The notes: generated by a model from the sequence alone, not told the origin. A DNA stretch of 37,262 nt from Candidatus Paceibacterota bacterium (GCA_036517255.1 DATDXE010000004.1:94543-131804); one strand, 5' to 3'. Shown: positions 16,510 to 25,675, counted from the stretch's first letter. Numbers and translations: made by a program.

Positions 16510-17400
16510 TCTACAAGCTTTTCTAAGCTCAGCCTTGTCTTCCTCCGTCAAAATAGGACTGGAAAAAGTGTTGTCGCTATCACGAAGGTAATACATGATG
16601 GATTCTGAATTCTCGACATGATCCATATCTAGTGCATGGCCAAACTCATGAGTCATAGCCATGATAAGCCCGACTGAACTATCAAATTGGTAAACATTTA
16701 TTTCTTTACCGGTGTATTCCGCCTGATTAAATTCGGCTCTATCGCCGTAAGCAGAATTGTAACTTTCAGCCGCTTTATTATAATTCTTGGCCGCAGTATT
16801 GCGCTCCTCGACAATAGTATTGAGTTGCTTAGCCATACTGTTTATAGAGCTAGCCTCGTTATTAATTTGAGAGACGGAAGTATTGATACTCTGCCTCATA
16901 GCCTCTAATTTTTCGTACTCCCCCTTCGGGGCGCCACCATGAGAGTTCCAATACTCTACTTGCTTTTCGTATTCATTAGACAGAGTATCCAAATTTTCTT
17001 TCATCACATCAAAAGCTTTCACTTGCCTATCGTACTCTGATTTAAATAAAGCTAAACGAGCATCGAGGGATTGCAAGGTCGTTTCAGCCGCATCGAGACC
17101 TGATTCTGTTCTTTGTTTCAGTATAGTTGCCTTTTGCCTTTCATCATAAATCAAATTGATTTTAAATTTGGCTTCGGGGTTGTATTTGAAAAGTTCTTTA
17201 CCTACTTCTTTTTCCCAAGCTAGTTCCGACTGTGCTACATAATTTTTAAACTGAATTTGACTGACACCAAAATTGGTATCGAACCTACCTATAGAATATT
17301 CGAGTACGGTATCGCAAGGTGTACGAGTATATTCATAGGCCGAATACCCCAGTACCACGAGCAAAATAATTGTTATTATAGAATTTATAATCTTGTTCAT
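16504..17400 (-). CDS. membrane-anchored matrixin-like zinc metalloprotease
   Basis: 298 residues. N-terminal membrane helix (IINSIITIILLVVLGYSAYEY), a long coiled-coil region (about 75-215), then MTHEFGHALDMDHVENSESIMYYL near residues 248-272: the HExxHxxxxxH zinc site and a SIMY Met-turn, as in M10A matrixins. The protease domain should lie outside the cell, where short peptide or protein targets are likely. It overlaps the next gene (17397) by 4 nt, consistent with coupling. Confidence 0.88.
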   Translation of the reverse strand: MNKIINSIITIILLVVLGYSAYEYTRTPCDTVLEYSIGRFDTNFGVSQIQFKNYVAQSELAWEKEVGKELFKYNPEAKFKINLIYDERQKATILKQRTESGLDAAETTLQSLDARLALFKSEYDRQVKAFDVMKENLDTLSNEYEKQVEYWNSHGGAPKGEYEKLEAMRQSINTSVSQINNEASSINSMAKQLNTIVEERNTAAKNYNKAAESYNSAYGDRAEFNQAEYTGKEINVYQFDSSVGLIMAMTHEFGHALDMDHVENSESIMYYLRDSDNTFSSPILTEEDKAELRKACRL

Positions 17401-18050
17401 AACCCCTCTATCTTCCTATAATCTTTGGCTAAAGTCCAAATACCAAGCGAAGCGAGGATTATTGCAAAAAGAGAAAGAAATATGGCATACCTCGTGGTAA
17501 ACACTGCGATAGTAGAACCTAAAAATACCAGTACAAAACCGCTTGGAATGTAAAGTGGAATTTGAAGTAACATAAATTTCCAGAAATTCATACGAGTAAG
17601 ACCGGCAGCATATGCCAAAAGTTCGGGAATAGTAAAGAAAGCCACTCGAGCTTTGATGAAAGACTTGGTATTGTGCAAAATGCTTAGCATTTTTTCTATT
17701 TTATTTATATTTGAATTGCCTGCAAAAAACTTCACTGCTCGCATACCCCATCTTTTACTAATGAAAAAGCATAGGGCCGAGCCGACGACATCGCCAGCAA
17801 AACAAATCAAGAACCCGTATAAGTTGCCGTATACTGCTCCAGAAACTACATAAAGCGGAGTGCCTCCAAGCGGAGCAAACACTAGAGTAGAAATTTTGAG
17901 GAGGAAGATGACAAGTGGTGCCCACAAGCCCATAGTGACTACTTTTTCACCCAGAGTGCCATCGCTCAAAAACTTTATTGAGGCAATAAAAATCAATATA
18001 GCTATTATCGCCCAAGTGTAATCAAGTATTTTATAGTATTTATTTCGCAT
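17397..18050 (-). CDS. TVP38/TMEM64 family (VTT/DedA-like) membrane protein
   Basis: 217 residues with about five to six membrane spans. APLGGTPLYVVSGAVYGNLYGFLICFAG has the conserved re-entrant segment with G-x-x-x-G turns of the VTT (SNARE-associated) domain, and ARVAFFTIPELLAYAAGLTRMNFWKF is the second hallmark segment. The family acts in lipid scrambling or transport across membranes. Overlaps both neighbours by a few bases in a compact operon. Confidence 0.85.
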   Translation of the reverse strand: MRNKYYKILDYTWAIIAILIFIASIKFLSDGTLGEKVVTMGLWAPLVIFLLKISTLVFAPLGGTPLYVVSGAVYGNLYGFLICFAGDVVGSALCFFISKRWGMRAVKFFAGNSNINKIEKMLSILHNTKSFIKARVAFFTIPELLAYAAGLTRMNFWKFMLLQIPLYIPSGFVLVFLGSTIAVFTTRYAIFLSLFAIILASLGIWTLAKDYRKIEGL

Positions 18051-18609
18051 TCGGATATAACATACCTTTCTGTATCTTATTGTTTAAATACTCTTTGATC
18101 GAAAGTACAGAAGGCCCTTTAAGAACAGTACTTTCTTTTATATCAAAAAGTTTTAGGAGTTTTTTGATACCTTCTGGTGTTTTGGACTTTACTTCCATCG
18201 AGAATTGGCCTGAATTATTTTCCAAATCAACTTGATCTTCTCCTAGATCATATTGAGAGCCTACACGATCAAATTCGAAATCAAATTCAAACCTATCTAG
18301 AAGATTTTCTTCAATATATTCCCTTGCCTCTTCTTCAGTATCAAACTCTTTTCGAAATGAAACAGTTGAATTTTTACCGACTTCTCTTTCTTCTGTGTTC
18401 TTTACCGAAACGATAAAGTCTTTTTCATTCCAAATATTTTTCTTTATTATCCTCAACCTCAAAAATTCATCTGTGAGACTTTTATTCGGATCTTTACTCC
18501 TAAAAATTATGTCTCTAATTTCATACTCACCTTTAAAAACTGCCCCTTCTTTTTCTAAAATTTTCTTCGGCTCTTCTAAATTATTTAAAACTACTCTAGC
18601 TTCGATCAT
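18040..18609 (-). CDS. CYTH domain protein (class IV adenylate cyclase/triphosphatase-like)
   Basis: 189 residues. Starts IEARVVL, a variant of the ExExK metal-binding strand; LRLRIIKKNIWNEKDFIVSVKN supplies the basic strand and RKEFDTEEEAREYIEEN the typical helix. FDRVGSQYDLGEDQVDLENN and SMEVKSKTPEGIKKLLKLF complete the tunnel fold. Members hydrolyse triphosphates or make cAMP; the substrate here is unknown. Confidence 0.8.
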   Translation of the reverse strand: MIEARVVLNNLEEPKKILEKEGAVFKGEYEIRDIIFRSKDPNKSLTDEFLRLRIIKKNIWNEKDFIVSVKNTEEREVGKNSTVSFRKEFDTEEEAREYIEENLLDRFEFDFEFDRVGSQYDLGEDQVDLENNSGQFSMEVKSKTPEGIKKLLKLFDIKESTVLKGPSVLSIKEYLNNKIQKGMLYPNAK

Positions 18610-18610
18610 A

Positions 18611-18952
18611 TTAATTTAGTTTAAAAGCGAAAATTCCAAATTTTTCTAATTTTAATTTGTATCCAGGATAAGAATACCATTTCTCTTTGGCTTCTTTTTT
18701 AGTTTTTACGACAGGCATTATTTTCTTCAGAGGAATATTTTTTAGCAGGAGATCAATGCTTTTAAAGTGATACTTCTTGATTATTTTCTTAGAAAACTTT
18801 TCCTTGCCACACACAAAAACTAAGGTATCTCCCTTTTCGATATTTTGATACTTTGGACTTGCAGCTCTAGTCTCCACAGATTTAATACCTTTCCTTAGTC
18901 TCTCAAAATTATCATAATTAACTTTGTTAAATTTTAGCGTCCACGTTTTCAT
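18611..18952 (-). CDS. ASCH domain protein
   Basis: ATG at 18952 chosen (MKTWTLKFNKVNYDNF), since this is where similarity to small ASCH proteins begins; an in-frame ATG at 19003 would add 17 unlikely residues. LRKGIKSVETRAASPKYQNIEKGDTLVFVCG is the ASCH pattern: beta-barrel fold of the PUA type, thought to bind RNA or modified nucleotides. 113 residues. Placed immediately upstream of the CYTH gene. Confidence 0.75.
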   Translation of the reverse strand: MKTWTLKFNKVNYDNFERLRKGIKSVETRAASPKYQNIEKGDTLVFVCGKEKFSKKIIKKYHFKSIDLLLKNIPLKKIMPVVKTKKEAKEKWYSYPGYKLKLEKFGIFAFKLN

Positions 18953-19046
18953 CAGTGACCAAAATGTAACATGGAAGATACCCTGAGTAAAACTATCCTC
19001 CATTCGCTACAATTAAAGAAAAGCTGATACAATTATTTTATAAAGT

Positions 19047-19577
19047 ATGGGCACAATATTAATTCCAGGGTGGCTGCAGAAAAAGGAGCTTTACGATGGA
19101 TTCGAGGTATATGATGTATGGAATAAAAACCTGTCACTCACCTATCCCGAACCACACAAATACGTGGTAGGACATAGTATCGGAGCAAATATTGCTCTTT
19201 ACAATTGGAGTAAAAATAAAAATCAGAGATTAATACTAATAAACCCTCTCCTTCCCAAAAGGAGCCTTCTCTCTTGGTTTTGGCGATGGCTCAACAACAT
19301 CACTCCGGAAGATGTGAGTAGAGCCCTTTCTCCAAATTCAACTGATATATCACATTTATTTGCAGCCCTTCGATTTGATCCATCCCCTATTTTAAAAGAA
19401 ATACCTAAAGAAAATATCGTGGTGATACGAGGCTCTTTAGATCATCATTTTTGCGACGAAAATGCAAAAAATTTTATCCGTTCCCTGGATATTAAAATCA
19501 TAGAAACGGAAACGAAACATAAGTGGTCAAAAGAATACAAAATGAAGATCGAGGAAATTATGAGGAATTGGAGCTAA
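19047..19577 (+). CDS. small alpha/beta hydrolase (RBBP9/YdeN-like)
   Basis: 176 residues. Starts GTILIPGWLQKK, then YVVGHSIGANIALYNW with the nucleophile elbow G-H-S-I-G, LILINPLLP after strand 6, VVIRGSLDHHFCDENA with the acid, and a late histidine in ETETKHKWS. Size and layout fit the YdeN/RBBP9 serine hydrolases. A TACAAT box with preceding TGA (19025-19033) gives a leader of only about 7 nt. Confidence 0.8.
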   Translation: MGTILIPGWLQKKELYDGFEVYDVWNKNLSLTYPEPHKYVVGHSIGANIALYNWSKNKNQRLILINPLLPKRSLLSWFWRWLNNITPEDVSRALSPNSTDISHLFAALRFDPSPILKEIPKENIVVIRGSLDHHFCDENAKNFIRSLDIKIIETETKHKWSKEYKMKIEEIMRNWS

Positions 19578-20119
19578 CCAATACTTTTAAGCAAACTCTC
19601 CACTTTTTGAAATAAGGCTTCTTTAGTGGAATCGTTTATTATTGTGTGATCGGCCATTTTGATGACACTATCGACTTCGTGAGCTCCAGAATTATTCGCC
19701 CTTTCCTTTTCCTCCTCTTCTTTAAAACGCTCAAATGAAATGTGATCACTAGCTCTACCTCGTAGTTTGGCCCATTCATATCTTGATTCGATAGGAGCTT
19801 CGACAGCGACAATAATAAAATCTTCACCAAACTTTTCTTTAAATAAATTGATCTCAGCGGTATTTCGCATACCAGCGATAACAGTATTTGTAGTAAGAGA
19901 ATCGGCAATTTTTCTGACCGGATATTCATTACCCTCCTCTTTCCTCTTTTGAGCGACAAAAGTGCTCATACTCGTCCGATCGAGAGGTAAACCGAGAGCT
20001 TTCATGTCCTCCCTTATATAGTCGCCACTCGATATATGCACAAAACCTTTACTCCCAATATATTCCGCCACCGTATCCTTGCCTCCCGAAGGCTGCCCCA
20101 CCACTCCGATTATTTTCAT
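19574..20119 (-). CDS. P-loop nucleotide kinase-like protein (dephospho-CoA/adenylate kinase type)
   Basis: 181 residues. Walker A GQPSGGKDTVAEYI at residues 8-21, SSGDYIREDMKALGLPLDR as the acceptor-binding region, VIAGMRNTAEINLFKEKFGEDFIIVAVEAP as the core strand, and a lid-like arginine region RYEWAKLRGRASD. The end IINDSTKEALFQKVESLL matches a bacterial kinase C-terminus. It resembles an archaeal-type predicted nucleotide kinase more than a canonical CoaE; substrate uncertain. Confidence 0.75.
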   Translation of the reverse strand: MKIIGVVGQPSGGKDTVAEYIGSKGFVHISSGDYIREDMKALGLPLDRTSMSTFVAQKRKEEGNEYPVRKIADSLTTNTVIAGMRNTAEINLFKEKFGEDFIIVAVEAPIESRYEWAKLRGRASDHISFERFKEEEEKERANNSGAHEVDSVIKMADHTIINDSTKEALFQKVESLLKSIG

Positions 20120-20137
20120 TTTGTATTAATTCAAAGA

Positions 20138-20566
20138 TTAAAATGATACCACTCGCGATTTAGAAGCGAGAAGAGCGAGGACAAATATGTAGATAATATG
20201 TTCATCTACAAATGGATTATTATCAGGCCAGAGAGCGGCAAGGTACATGAGGAGAATCATCACGATACCAGCGATACTGCCCCACTTTACATATTTATTG
20301 AGTAGTAAAGTGAGGCCGACAAATAATAAACCCGCCATAAAAAGCCAATCTACAACTTGAACTCCGGCCAATGATTGGAAAAATTCCGCAAAAGGACCCT
20401 TAGTCCCCATAGTGAGAAAACCGTATGTCGGCGAGCCACCATTCATCCAAGACTTCTCCGCCACGGTAGCAAAGCCTAGCCCAAATGTTTTATCCAAAAA
20501 TGCCCAAAGAAAAATGAACCCCATCCCCAATCTCAATCCCAACCAACCAATTTTTTGTATGTTCAT
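20138..20566 (-). CDS. DoxX-like membrane protein
   Basis: 142 residues, four membrane spans. LGLRLGMGFIFLWAFLDKTFGLGF at the start and the long amphipathic loop with FFQSLAGVQVVDWLFMAGLLFVGLTLLL match the DoxX/DoxD family. TATAAT at 20576-20581 would start the mRNA about 3 nt before the ATG. The role of bacterial DoxX proteins is not settled; some act with thiol oxidoreductases. Confidence 0.8.
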   Translation of the reverse strand: MNIQKIGWLGLRLGMGFIFLWAFLDKTFGLGFATVAEKSWMNGGSPTYGFLTMGTKGPFAEFFQSLAGVQVVDWLFMAGLLFVGLTLLLNKYVKWGSIAGIVMILLMYLAALWPDNNPFVDEHIIYIFVLALLASKSRVVSF

Positions 20567-20624
20567 AGTGGTTCAATTATAACAGATAAATTTATCACTA
20601 GATTTTAAAGTAGCATAGAACAAA

Positions 20625-21212
20625 TCAATATTCAGCACTCAAATCTCCGAAATAAATACAGTAAAATTTTAGTTTACCATCTTGATATATCGATTCTGAT
20701 TCGTGAGGAGGTAAATTTTCTAATTTATTCAAATCAAATTCTTTAGGCAATCTCAAACAGACATTCTTTGTCTTCTCAAATACTTTATCCAAAAGAAAAT
20801 CGGCTCGTGGCATCATTTGAGAAAGCTCTAAAACATGGTTTTCTTTCCCCTCTCCTACTTTAGCCCAATCTGGATCAAGAAATGCTGAATCAAATTCTCC
20901 GATTTTATCTATGACTTCAAGAACATCTCCTTCAAAAAACTCTACTTTATCTTCCACTGAAGCAGTCTTTGCATTTTGTTTTGCTTGGTCTAAATGTAGT
21001 GGGTCTATATCTACCCCAATGACCTTATCAACACATTTAGCGATAGCTATGGTCATAAATCCAGCACCTAAGCAAGTATCTAAGCAAAATTTATGGCTAG
21101 AGAATCTTTTAGCAATTTTATCTGCCAAAATATGATGGACACCCATTTTGTAAGTATCCTCATCGACAACATAATCCGCCCCAAACTTCTGTAAAATTGA
21201 GTCTTGATCCAT
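20625..21212 (-). CDS. class I SAM-dependent methyltransferase (TGS1-like)
   Basis: 195 residues. FCLDTCLGAGFMTIAIAK is motif I, VIGVDIDPLHLDQAKQNAKT motif II, and DSAFLDPDWAKVGEG the catalytic motif IV in the form used by trimethylguanosine-synthase-like and other RNA/DNA methyltransferases (DPxW). Likely a nucleic-acid N-methyltransferase; the target is unknown. Confidence 0.78.
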   Translation of the reverse strand: MDQDSILQKFGADYVVDEDTYKMGVHHILADKIAKRFSSHKFCLDTCLGAGFMTIAIAKCVDKVIGVDIDPLHLDQAKQNAKTASVEDKVEFFEGDVLEVIDKIGEFDSAFLDPDWAKVGEGKENHVLELSQMMPRADFLLDKVFEKTKNVCLRLPKEFDLNKLENLPPHESESIYQDGKLKFYCIYFGDLSAEY

Positions 21213-21256
21213 TGAAAAATATTAGCATACTATGTTTACTGGTATACTATTGTCGT

Positions 21257-21670
21257 ATGTCGGAAGGAGCACCGCAAGAAAATGAAAATTGGGCGAGTGA
21301 AAGATTGCAGGCTGATGAGCCTCTTGCTCCTGAGGAACAAGAGCGGCTTGTTATGATGATTTCCGATCCAGATTTAGCTTGTGAGGTTTTGACTCTTATA
21401 GAGGATACTGGTAAGAAGCTTACTCCCACTCAAGCAGAACATTTAATGCAAATAATAGAAGCGGCTGAAGAAACAGCTTTCATTTTTTATATGAATTTAG
21501 TGGAATCAGGCGTGGCAGAAGAGCCGAACGAATCAGAAGAGTGGTGGCTTCTGCGACTTGAAAAAGCTCTCCTACAAATAGAAGAGCCTTCTGTCGCAAC
21601 CTACCTCCTCGAGCACCTAAACTCAATCTCCGATGAAGATCGTGAGAGGCTTGAAAATGTTGGAAATTAA
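21257..21670 (+). CDS. hypothetical acidic protein
   Basis: Start set at ATG 21257 (MSEGAPQENENW) because TATACT (21243-21248) would start transcription at about 21255, leaving essentially no leader; an upstream in-frame ATG at 21197 would then be untranscribed. 137 residues, strongly acidic, helical, no membrane segment; LVMMISDPDLACEVLTLIEDTGKKLTPTQAEHLMQII suggests a helical repeat. No family recognised. Confidence 0.65.
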   Translation: MSEGAPQENENWASERLQADEPLAPEEQERLVMMISDPDLACEVLTLIEDTGKKLTPTQAEHLMQIIEAAEETAFIFYMNLVESGVAEEPNESEEWWLLRLEKALLQIEEPSVATYLLEHLNSISDEDRERLENVGN

Positions 21671-21680
21671 AATTATCTAA

Positions 21681-22103
21681 CTAATTTTTAATGCCTAGCC
21701 CTGGAGATTTGGCGGCAAGTTTAATGACAGTGGCTAAAGTTTTTAGATTAAGGTCATCAATTTTTTTGAAACGGACGCAGCTCCTACCGACGCTTACCTT
21801 ACCAAGATCCTTTTTGTATTTTTCAGCCAAATACTCCCCTCTCTCGACAGCACAAATATAAAGACTAATGTAATTTTTCTGGCTAGCTAAGGATACGACA
21901 GGCCAATCGATTATTTCTTTCTTATAGTTTTTATACTTGAAGCTGCCATAACCCAGCATATTATATGCAAATCTCGACTTCAGCTTCGGAGCAGTTTTTT
22001 GTATAAACTTATGTAGGAATTCTATCGAAGCCTTCCTATCCTCCGACAACATTCCCAAATACTCCCTGACCGTCTTTGCCTTCACTGGCTTAAACATATT
22101 CAT
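21681..22103 (-). CDS. DUF1801/YdhG-like domain protein
   Basis: 140 residues. VREYLGMLSEDRKASIEFLHKFIQKTAPKLKSRFAYNMLGYG and YISLYICAVERGEYLAEKYKKDLGKVSVGRSCVRFKKIDDLN follow the DUF1801 pattern (short helix pair, then a strand-rich core ending in a basic G-x-S-C/I-R-F motif). Function of the family unknown. The promoter region shares GAACTGTGGTATA with the genes at 26311 and 26878. Confidence 0.8.
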   Translation of the reverse strand: MNMFKPVKAKTVREYLGMLSEDRKASIEFLHKFIQKTAPKLKSRFAYNMLGYGSFKYKNYKKEIIDWPVVSLASQKNYISLYICAVERGEYLAEKYKKDLGKVSVGRSCVRFKKIDDLNLKTLATVIKLAAKSPGLGIKN

Positions 22104-22153
22104 ATTTCAAATATACCACAGTTCCCAGAGCCTCTTTCAGGGAGTATGTAACG

Positions 22154-22951
22154 TTAGAACTGTAATCCGTTTAAATTATTCCAATACTCAACTAAACGCT
22201 TCCTTTCTTCTGTAGTTAAAAACCCCTTTATAAAAGGTCTTACGATATTATTACTCCAGATGCCATAATTTCCATCAAAGACCTTTTTGATTAGGCTAGA
22301 GTAAGTATAAAATTTTTCTTGCACAGAGGAGGATTTGAGACAAAAAATATAAAGATTATAAAATTCAGTGTCTTTTTCTTTTAAATACTTGAGCATTTGT
22401 TTCTCTCCTGTCCACGGTATATTCCTGAACTCAAAATACCCCATAAAAATATTATACAAATCTTGAAGAAGTTTTATTTCCAAAATATCATGGTATTCGG
22501 AGTTATTAGACTCAAAATACCTTTTATTAGTTATGTAGGCAGAATTGATTAGCGAATCCCATCTACTTACTTCTGTTTCTGGAACCTGAAGTTTATTTTT
22601 CAAATCATTATATTTGTCTTTAAAAGAAGTAAGAGTGCCAGATTTATCAAATAACACATTCCCATTCTCCAACCAACTTATCAAAACTCCATCCATTGTA
22701 TTTGCAGGAATAATTTCATCATTAAGGAGTTTTTGAAGCTGAGTTACATCATAGAAAAATATATCAGCAGGTTTATTATCTATGAATTGGAAAAGTGAGA
22801 ATAGTTTTTCTTTATTTTCTTTAAAAATAACCGCCAAATCAATGTCGCTATATTCTTTTTCTTCCCCAGAGGCTTTCGACCCCACCAACAAAACAGCGTC
22901 TATTTCTCCTGAGTTTTTAAGATTTTGAATCAATTTTTCCAGAGTCAGCAT
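22154..22951 (-). CDS. nucleotidyltransferase domain protein, copy 1
   Basis: 265 residues. LLVGSKASGEEKEYSDIDLAVIF (about 20-42) is the G-S-x(n)-D-x-D motif of the polymerase-beta nucleotidyltransferase fold, followed by a helical C-terminal half with DILEIKLLQDLYNIFMGYFEFRNIPWTGEKQML. Resembles aminoglycoside/kanamycin nucleotidyltransferase-like proteins, but the substrate is unknown. A close paralogue is at 26878-27666. Confidence 0.85.
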   Translation of the reverse strand: MLTLEKLIQNLKNSGEIDAVLLVGSKASGEEKEYSDIDLAVIFKENKEKLFSLFQFIDNKPADIFFYDVTQLQKLLNDEIIPANTMDGVLISWLENGNVLFDKSGTLTSFKDKYNDLKNKLQVPETEVSRWDSLINSAYITNKRYFESNNSEYHDILEIKLLQDLYNIFMGYFEFRNIPWTGEKQMLKYLKEKDTEFYNLYIFCLKSSSVQEKFYTYSSLIKKVFDGNYGIWSNNIVRPFIKGFLTTEERKRLVEYWNNLNGLQF

Positions 22952-22972
22952 AAATTTAATACTAATTTCATA

Positions 22973-23638
22973 CTATTCGTTGAAAACTAGATATTCTCCT
23001 TCGCTTATAACTTCCTCTTTTCCATCAACCACTTTCACAGCAGAGTTATCATCCAAAATATAAACTTTCTGCTTTACATCCTTTAGCGCTTCTTTAATTT
23101 GCTCGTTATCTTTTCTAATTTTTGTGAAATAAGGAGAGTTGAGGTGAGGAGTAACATAGAAATCTACAAGACCAAGAGCCTTAATGTTCTCCACCTCATC
23201 CAAATCCTCGTCATAAACTATTTGAGAGGTTTTAAGTTGTAAGTCAGGGCAAGCGACCATACTACCTGCACTTACCCCTACATAAACTTTTGTTTTTAAT
23301 AATTCAGGAAGTATTTCTGTAAGCCCTGATTTATTTATTTCTCGCATTAAGTGATATGTATTGCCACCTTCAAAAAATAAGACGTCCGCTTCTTCAAATT
23401 TTGGAAGCCATACCTCTTTTGGGACAGCCGAGATATCAGCAATTTCTATCTGTTTGAAGTTCTGCTTCTGTAGGTTTTTAAGGTCATCAATAAGCCACCC
23501 CTTATCACCTTTTTCTACATTTGAGGCAGTAGGGATAAAAACCAAAGAAGTATCTTCTGGCTTTTTTCCAACCAAATCAAACAGAGCGTCAGATATGGAT
23601 TTATTGGTTATCCCTCCTGATGTAAGTAGCAATTTCAT
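22973..23638 (-). CDS. peptidase E (S51 family)
   Basis: 221 residues. VLFFEGGNTYHLMREI (ligand loop), KTKVYVGVSAGSMVACPD with the nucleophile serine in G-x-S-A-G-S, and LVDFYVTPHLNSPYF with the catalytic histidine: the S51 aspartyl dipeptidase fold. Would cleave short peptides or isopeptides in the cytosol. Possibly co-transcribed with the following nucleotidyltransferase gene (21-nt gap). Confidence 0.88.
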   Translation of the reverse strand: MKLLLTSGGITNKSISDALFDLVGKKPEDTSLVFIPTASNVEKGDKGWLIDDLKNLQKQNFKQIEIADISAVPKEVWLPKFEEADVLFFEGGNTYHLMREINKSGLTEILPELLKTKVYVGVSAGSMVACPDLQLKTSQIVYDEDLDEVENIKALGLVDFYVTPHLNSPYFTKIRKDNEQIKEALKDVKQKVYILDDNSAVKVVDGKEEVISEGEYLVFNE

Positions 23639-23731
23639 AGGACTAGTTTAATCAAAAAATGCCGAAAAAGAAAGAAGGTGCAACATAGCGGCCAATATGA
23701 GAACTACAATCATTAATAGCCCACTCGGTTT

Positions 23732-24847
23732 CTACCTCACTGATTCATACTGAGTTTTCTTTTCGATATGAGTAAAAACCATTTGCCAAAGTAGAGTTTT
23801 ACGGCCTCGAAAAGTTCCAGCACAAGATAAAATATAATATCGAAACATTCGATAAAATCGCTCTCCATACTTATCCTTAAACTTGGACCACGATGCATCA
23901 AAGTTTTTCCACCAAGCTAAAAGCGTCTTATCATAATACAAACCGAAGTTATGTAGATCTTCCATTACAAATAAGCCTTCACTTGCTTTAGCTATCTGCT
24001 GAGATGACGGAACCATCGAATTTGGGAAAATATATTTTTCTATCCATGCATCGAAACCGATGGACTTAGAATCATTGCGTCCAATAGTATGCAAAAGAAA
24101 TATTCCATCTGGCACCAGAACTTTTTTAATAATCTCCATTATCTTTCTGTAATTTTTATAACCGACATGTTCAATCATCCCGCAGATAAGCACTTTATCG
24201 TATTTTCCTTTTATTTCTCTGTAGTCTGCATTGATTATTTCTACAGACAAGCCTTTCGTAAATTCTTTTGCGTATGCTATTTGTTCATCAGAAATACTTA
24301 TCCCCGTGACATGGCAGCCAAAATGTTCTGCCGCATATTTAGCGAATCCTCCCCAGCCACAACCAATGTCTAGAACTTTATCTGTCGATTTTAATTTTAA
24401 CTTTCGACAAATTAGGTCGAGTTTTTGTTCTTGTGCAACGTCTAAATCTTCAGTGTCTTTAAAATAACCGCAAGTATATTGATTATAAGGATCAAGAAAA
24501 GCCATATACATATCATTACCCAAATCGTAGTGTTCTCTTGCAACTTTTTTGGATCCTGATTCAGTCTGAAGATTTATTAGTTTTGCTTTAATGACTCGCA
24601 GAGCATTAGAGAAGCTACGAGCAACAACTTTGTCTCCACCGACTCTTATCATTCTATTAACTAGTTCATCGATTTCTCCACAATCCCACCAACCATCCAT
24701 ATATGATTCACCTATTCCCAAAGTACCTTTCGCTAACACCCTATCATAAAGTTTTTCATTGTGGACTTGTATATCCCAAGGTCTATCACCATTGACTACA
24801 ATATCAGCTGGCTCCAAAATTTTTCCAACCAAATCTTTTGAATTCAT
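23732..24847 (-). CDS. cfa: cyclopropane-fatty-acyl-phospholipid synthase
   Basis: 371 residues. N-terminal lipid-binding part with GTLGIGESYMDGWWDCGEIDEL, then REHYDLGNDMYMAFLDPYNQYTCGYF, the SAM site VLDIGCGWGGFAKYAAEHFGCHVTGI and the end HNFGLYYDKTLLAWWKNFDASW, all diagnostic of Cfa. Uses SAM to methylenate unsaturated acyl chains in membrane phospholipids. The DNA between its start and the next minus-strand gene contains that gene's terminator. Confidence 0.95.
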   Translation of the reverse strand: MNSKDLVGKILEPADIVVNGDRPWDIQVHNEKLYDRVLAKGTLGIGESYMDGWWDCGEIDELVNRMIRVGGDKVVARSFSNALRVIKAKLINLQTESGSKKVAREHYDLGNDMYMAFLDPYNQYTCGYFKDTEDLDVAQEQKLDLICRKLKLKSTDKVLDIGCGWGGFAKYAAEHFGCHVTGISISDEQIAYAKEFTKGLSVEIINADYREIKGKYDKVLICGMIEHVGYKNYRKIMEIIKKVLVPDGIFLLHTIGRNDSKSIGFDAWIEKYIFPNSMVPSSQQIAKASEGLFVMEDLHNFGLYYDKTLLAWWKNFDASWSKFKDKYGERFYRMFRYYILSCAGTFRGRKTLLWQMVFTHIEKKTQYESVR

Positions 24848-24870
24848 AGTTAAGAACTATAATAACATTA

Positions 24871-24901
24871 AAAAGCGAAAGCCCGACAGGAGGTCGGGCT
24901 T
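24871..24901 (-). terminator. intrinsic terminator of the gene at 24927-25280
   Basis: AAGCCCGAC (24879-24887) / GTCGGGCTT (24893-24901), 5-nt loop; on the minus strand followed by TCGCTTTTT. Confidence 0.85.
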
Positions 24902-24926
24902 CGAGTCGGGGTTGATCCGGAGAGGA

Positions 24927-25280
24927 TTATCCGTCCACAAAATCCATTGTCTCAATTTGAAAATCAAGTTCATCGAGAATGAGCAGGATTTCCAAGTGAC
25001 GTTGAACGGATATCGGAATGTGATTGCTTGTAAGACCGATAAGCGTACTTTCATCCTTCATGATTTTCTTTGCACACAAGAACATCAGGAATCCGATGAT
25101 CTGCTTTTGGGTCTGTTCGAGACGTTGCCGTTCTGTTTTTTTACGCAGATCATAGGGACCGTTGTCGATAATAATACCCTCTTCTTTCCATTGAGGATTG
25201 CCCCACGAATCTTGAACGTAGAACGGCTTGAGTTTACTGAAAATTTCCAGAGCTTTCGGGCTGAGTGTCTCACTATCCAC
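24927..25280 (-). CDS. hypothetical protein, 117 aa, GTG start
   Basis: GTG at 25280 preceded by GCGAGGAAAACC. The product starts MDSETLSPKALEIFSKLKPFYVQDSWGNPQWKEEG, then RKKTERQRLEQTQKQIIGFLMFLCAKKIM and an acidic end. Soluble, mixed alpha/beta; no family recognised. Isolated gene with its own promoter (25305-25333) and terminator. Confidence 0.7.
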   Translation of the reverse strand: MDSETLSPKALEIFSKLKPFYVQDSWGNPQWKEEGIIIDNGPYDLRKKTERQRLEQTQKQIIGFLMFLCAKKIMKDESTLIGLTSNHIPISVQRHLEILLILDELDFQIETMDFVDG

Positions 25281-25304
25281 GGTTTTCCTCGCTTTCTAAA
25301 TACT

Positions 25305-25333
25305 TTTATAACATTCCTACAAAAAATAGTAAA
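25305..25333 (-). promoter_or_regulatory. promoter of the 24927-25280 gene
   Basis: Minus strand TTTACT (25328-25333), 17-nt spacer, TATAAA (25305-25310). Confidence 0.6.
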
Positions 25334-25405
25334 ACCTTAGGTTCAAACCAAAAACACCTTACTTAACAAGGGTGCATTTAGAAAAATAAAATATTGACAC
25401 AAAAA

Positions 25406-25579
25406 CTAATAGCTTGAAGAGTCGCCTTCAACTTTTATCTCGAGTGAAGCTCCATCGTCTTTCACTTCTGTTTTATTGTACTTGGTTGTAAAATACCAGA
25501 CCCCTACCCCTACAAGTATAAGTACTACTATTATAAGTAGAGTATTCGTCGTGCTATTGCCTCCGCTGTTGTTTTCCAT
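25406..25579 (-). CDS. small single-span membrane protein, 57 aa
   Basis: Complete frame from ATG 25579 to TAG 25406-25408. Polar N-terminus MENNSGGNSTT, one membrane helix (NTLLIIVVLILVGVGVWYF, about residues 12-30), then KYNKTEVKDDGASLEIKVEGDSSSY as a charged tail, probably outside. Such short anchored proteins are typical of this group. No family recognised; TATAAT lies about 40 nt upstream and there is no clear Shine-Dalgarno. Confidence 0.7.
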   Translation of the reverse strand: MENNSGGNSTTNTLLIIVVLILVGVGVWYFTTKYNKTEVKDDGASLEIKVEGDSSSY

Positions 25580-25675
25580 ATTTATCAGTGATTATAATTT
25601 TTATAATTAGCTAGGCATATTATAACATAGTTTTTGACTTGCGCGGGCTCGTGGACGGAGTGAGAACCAAATTTA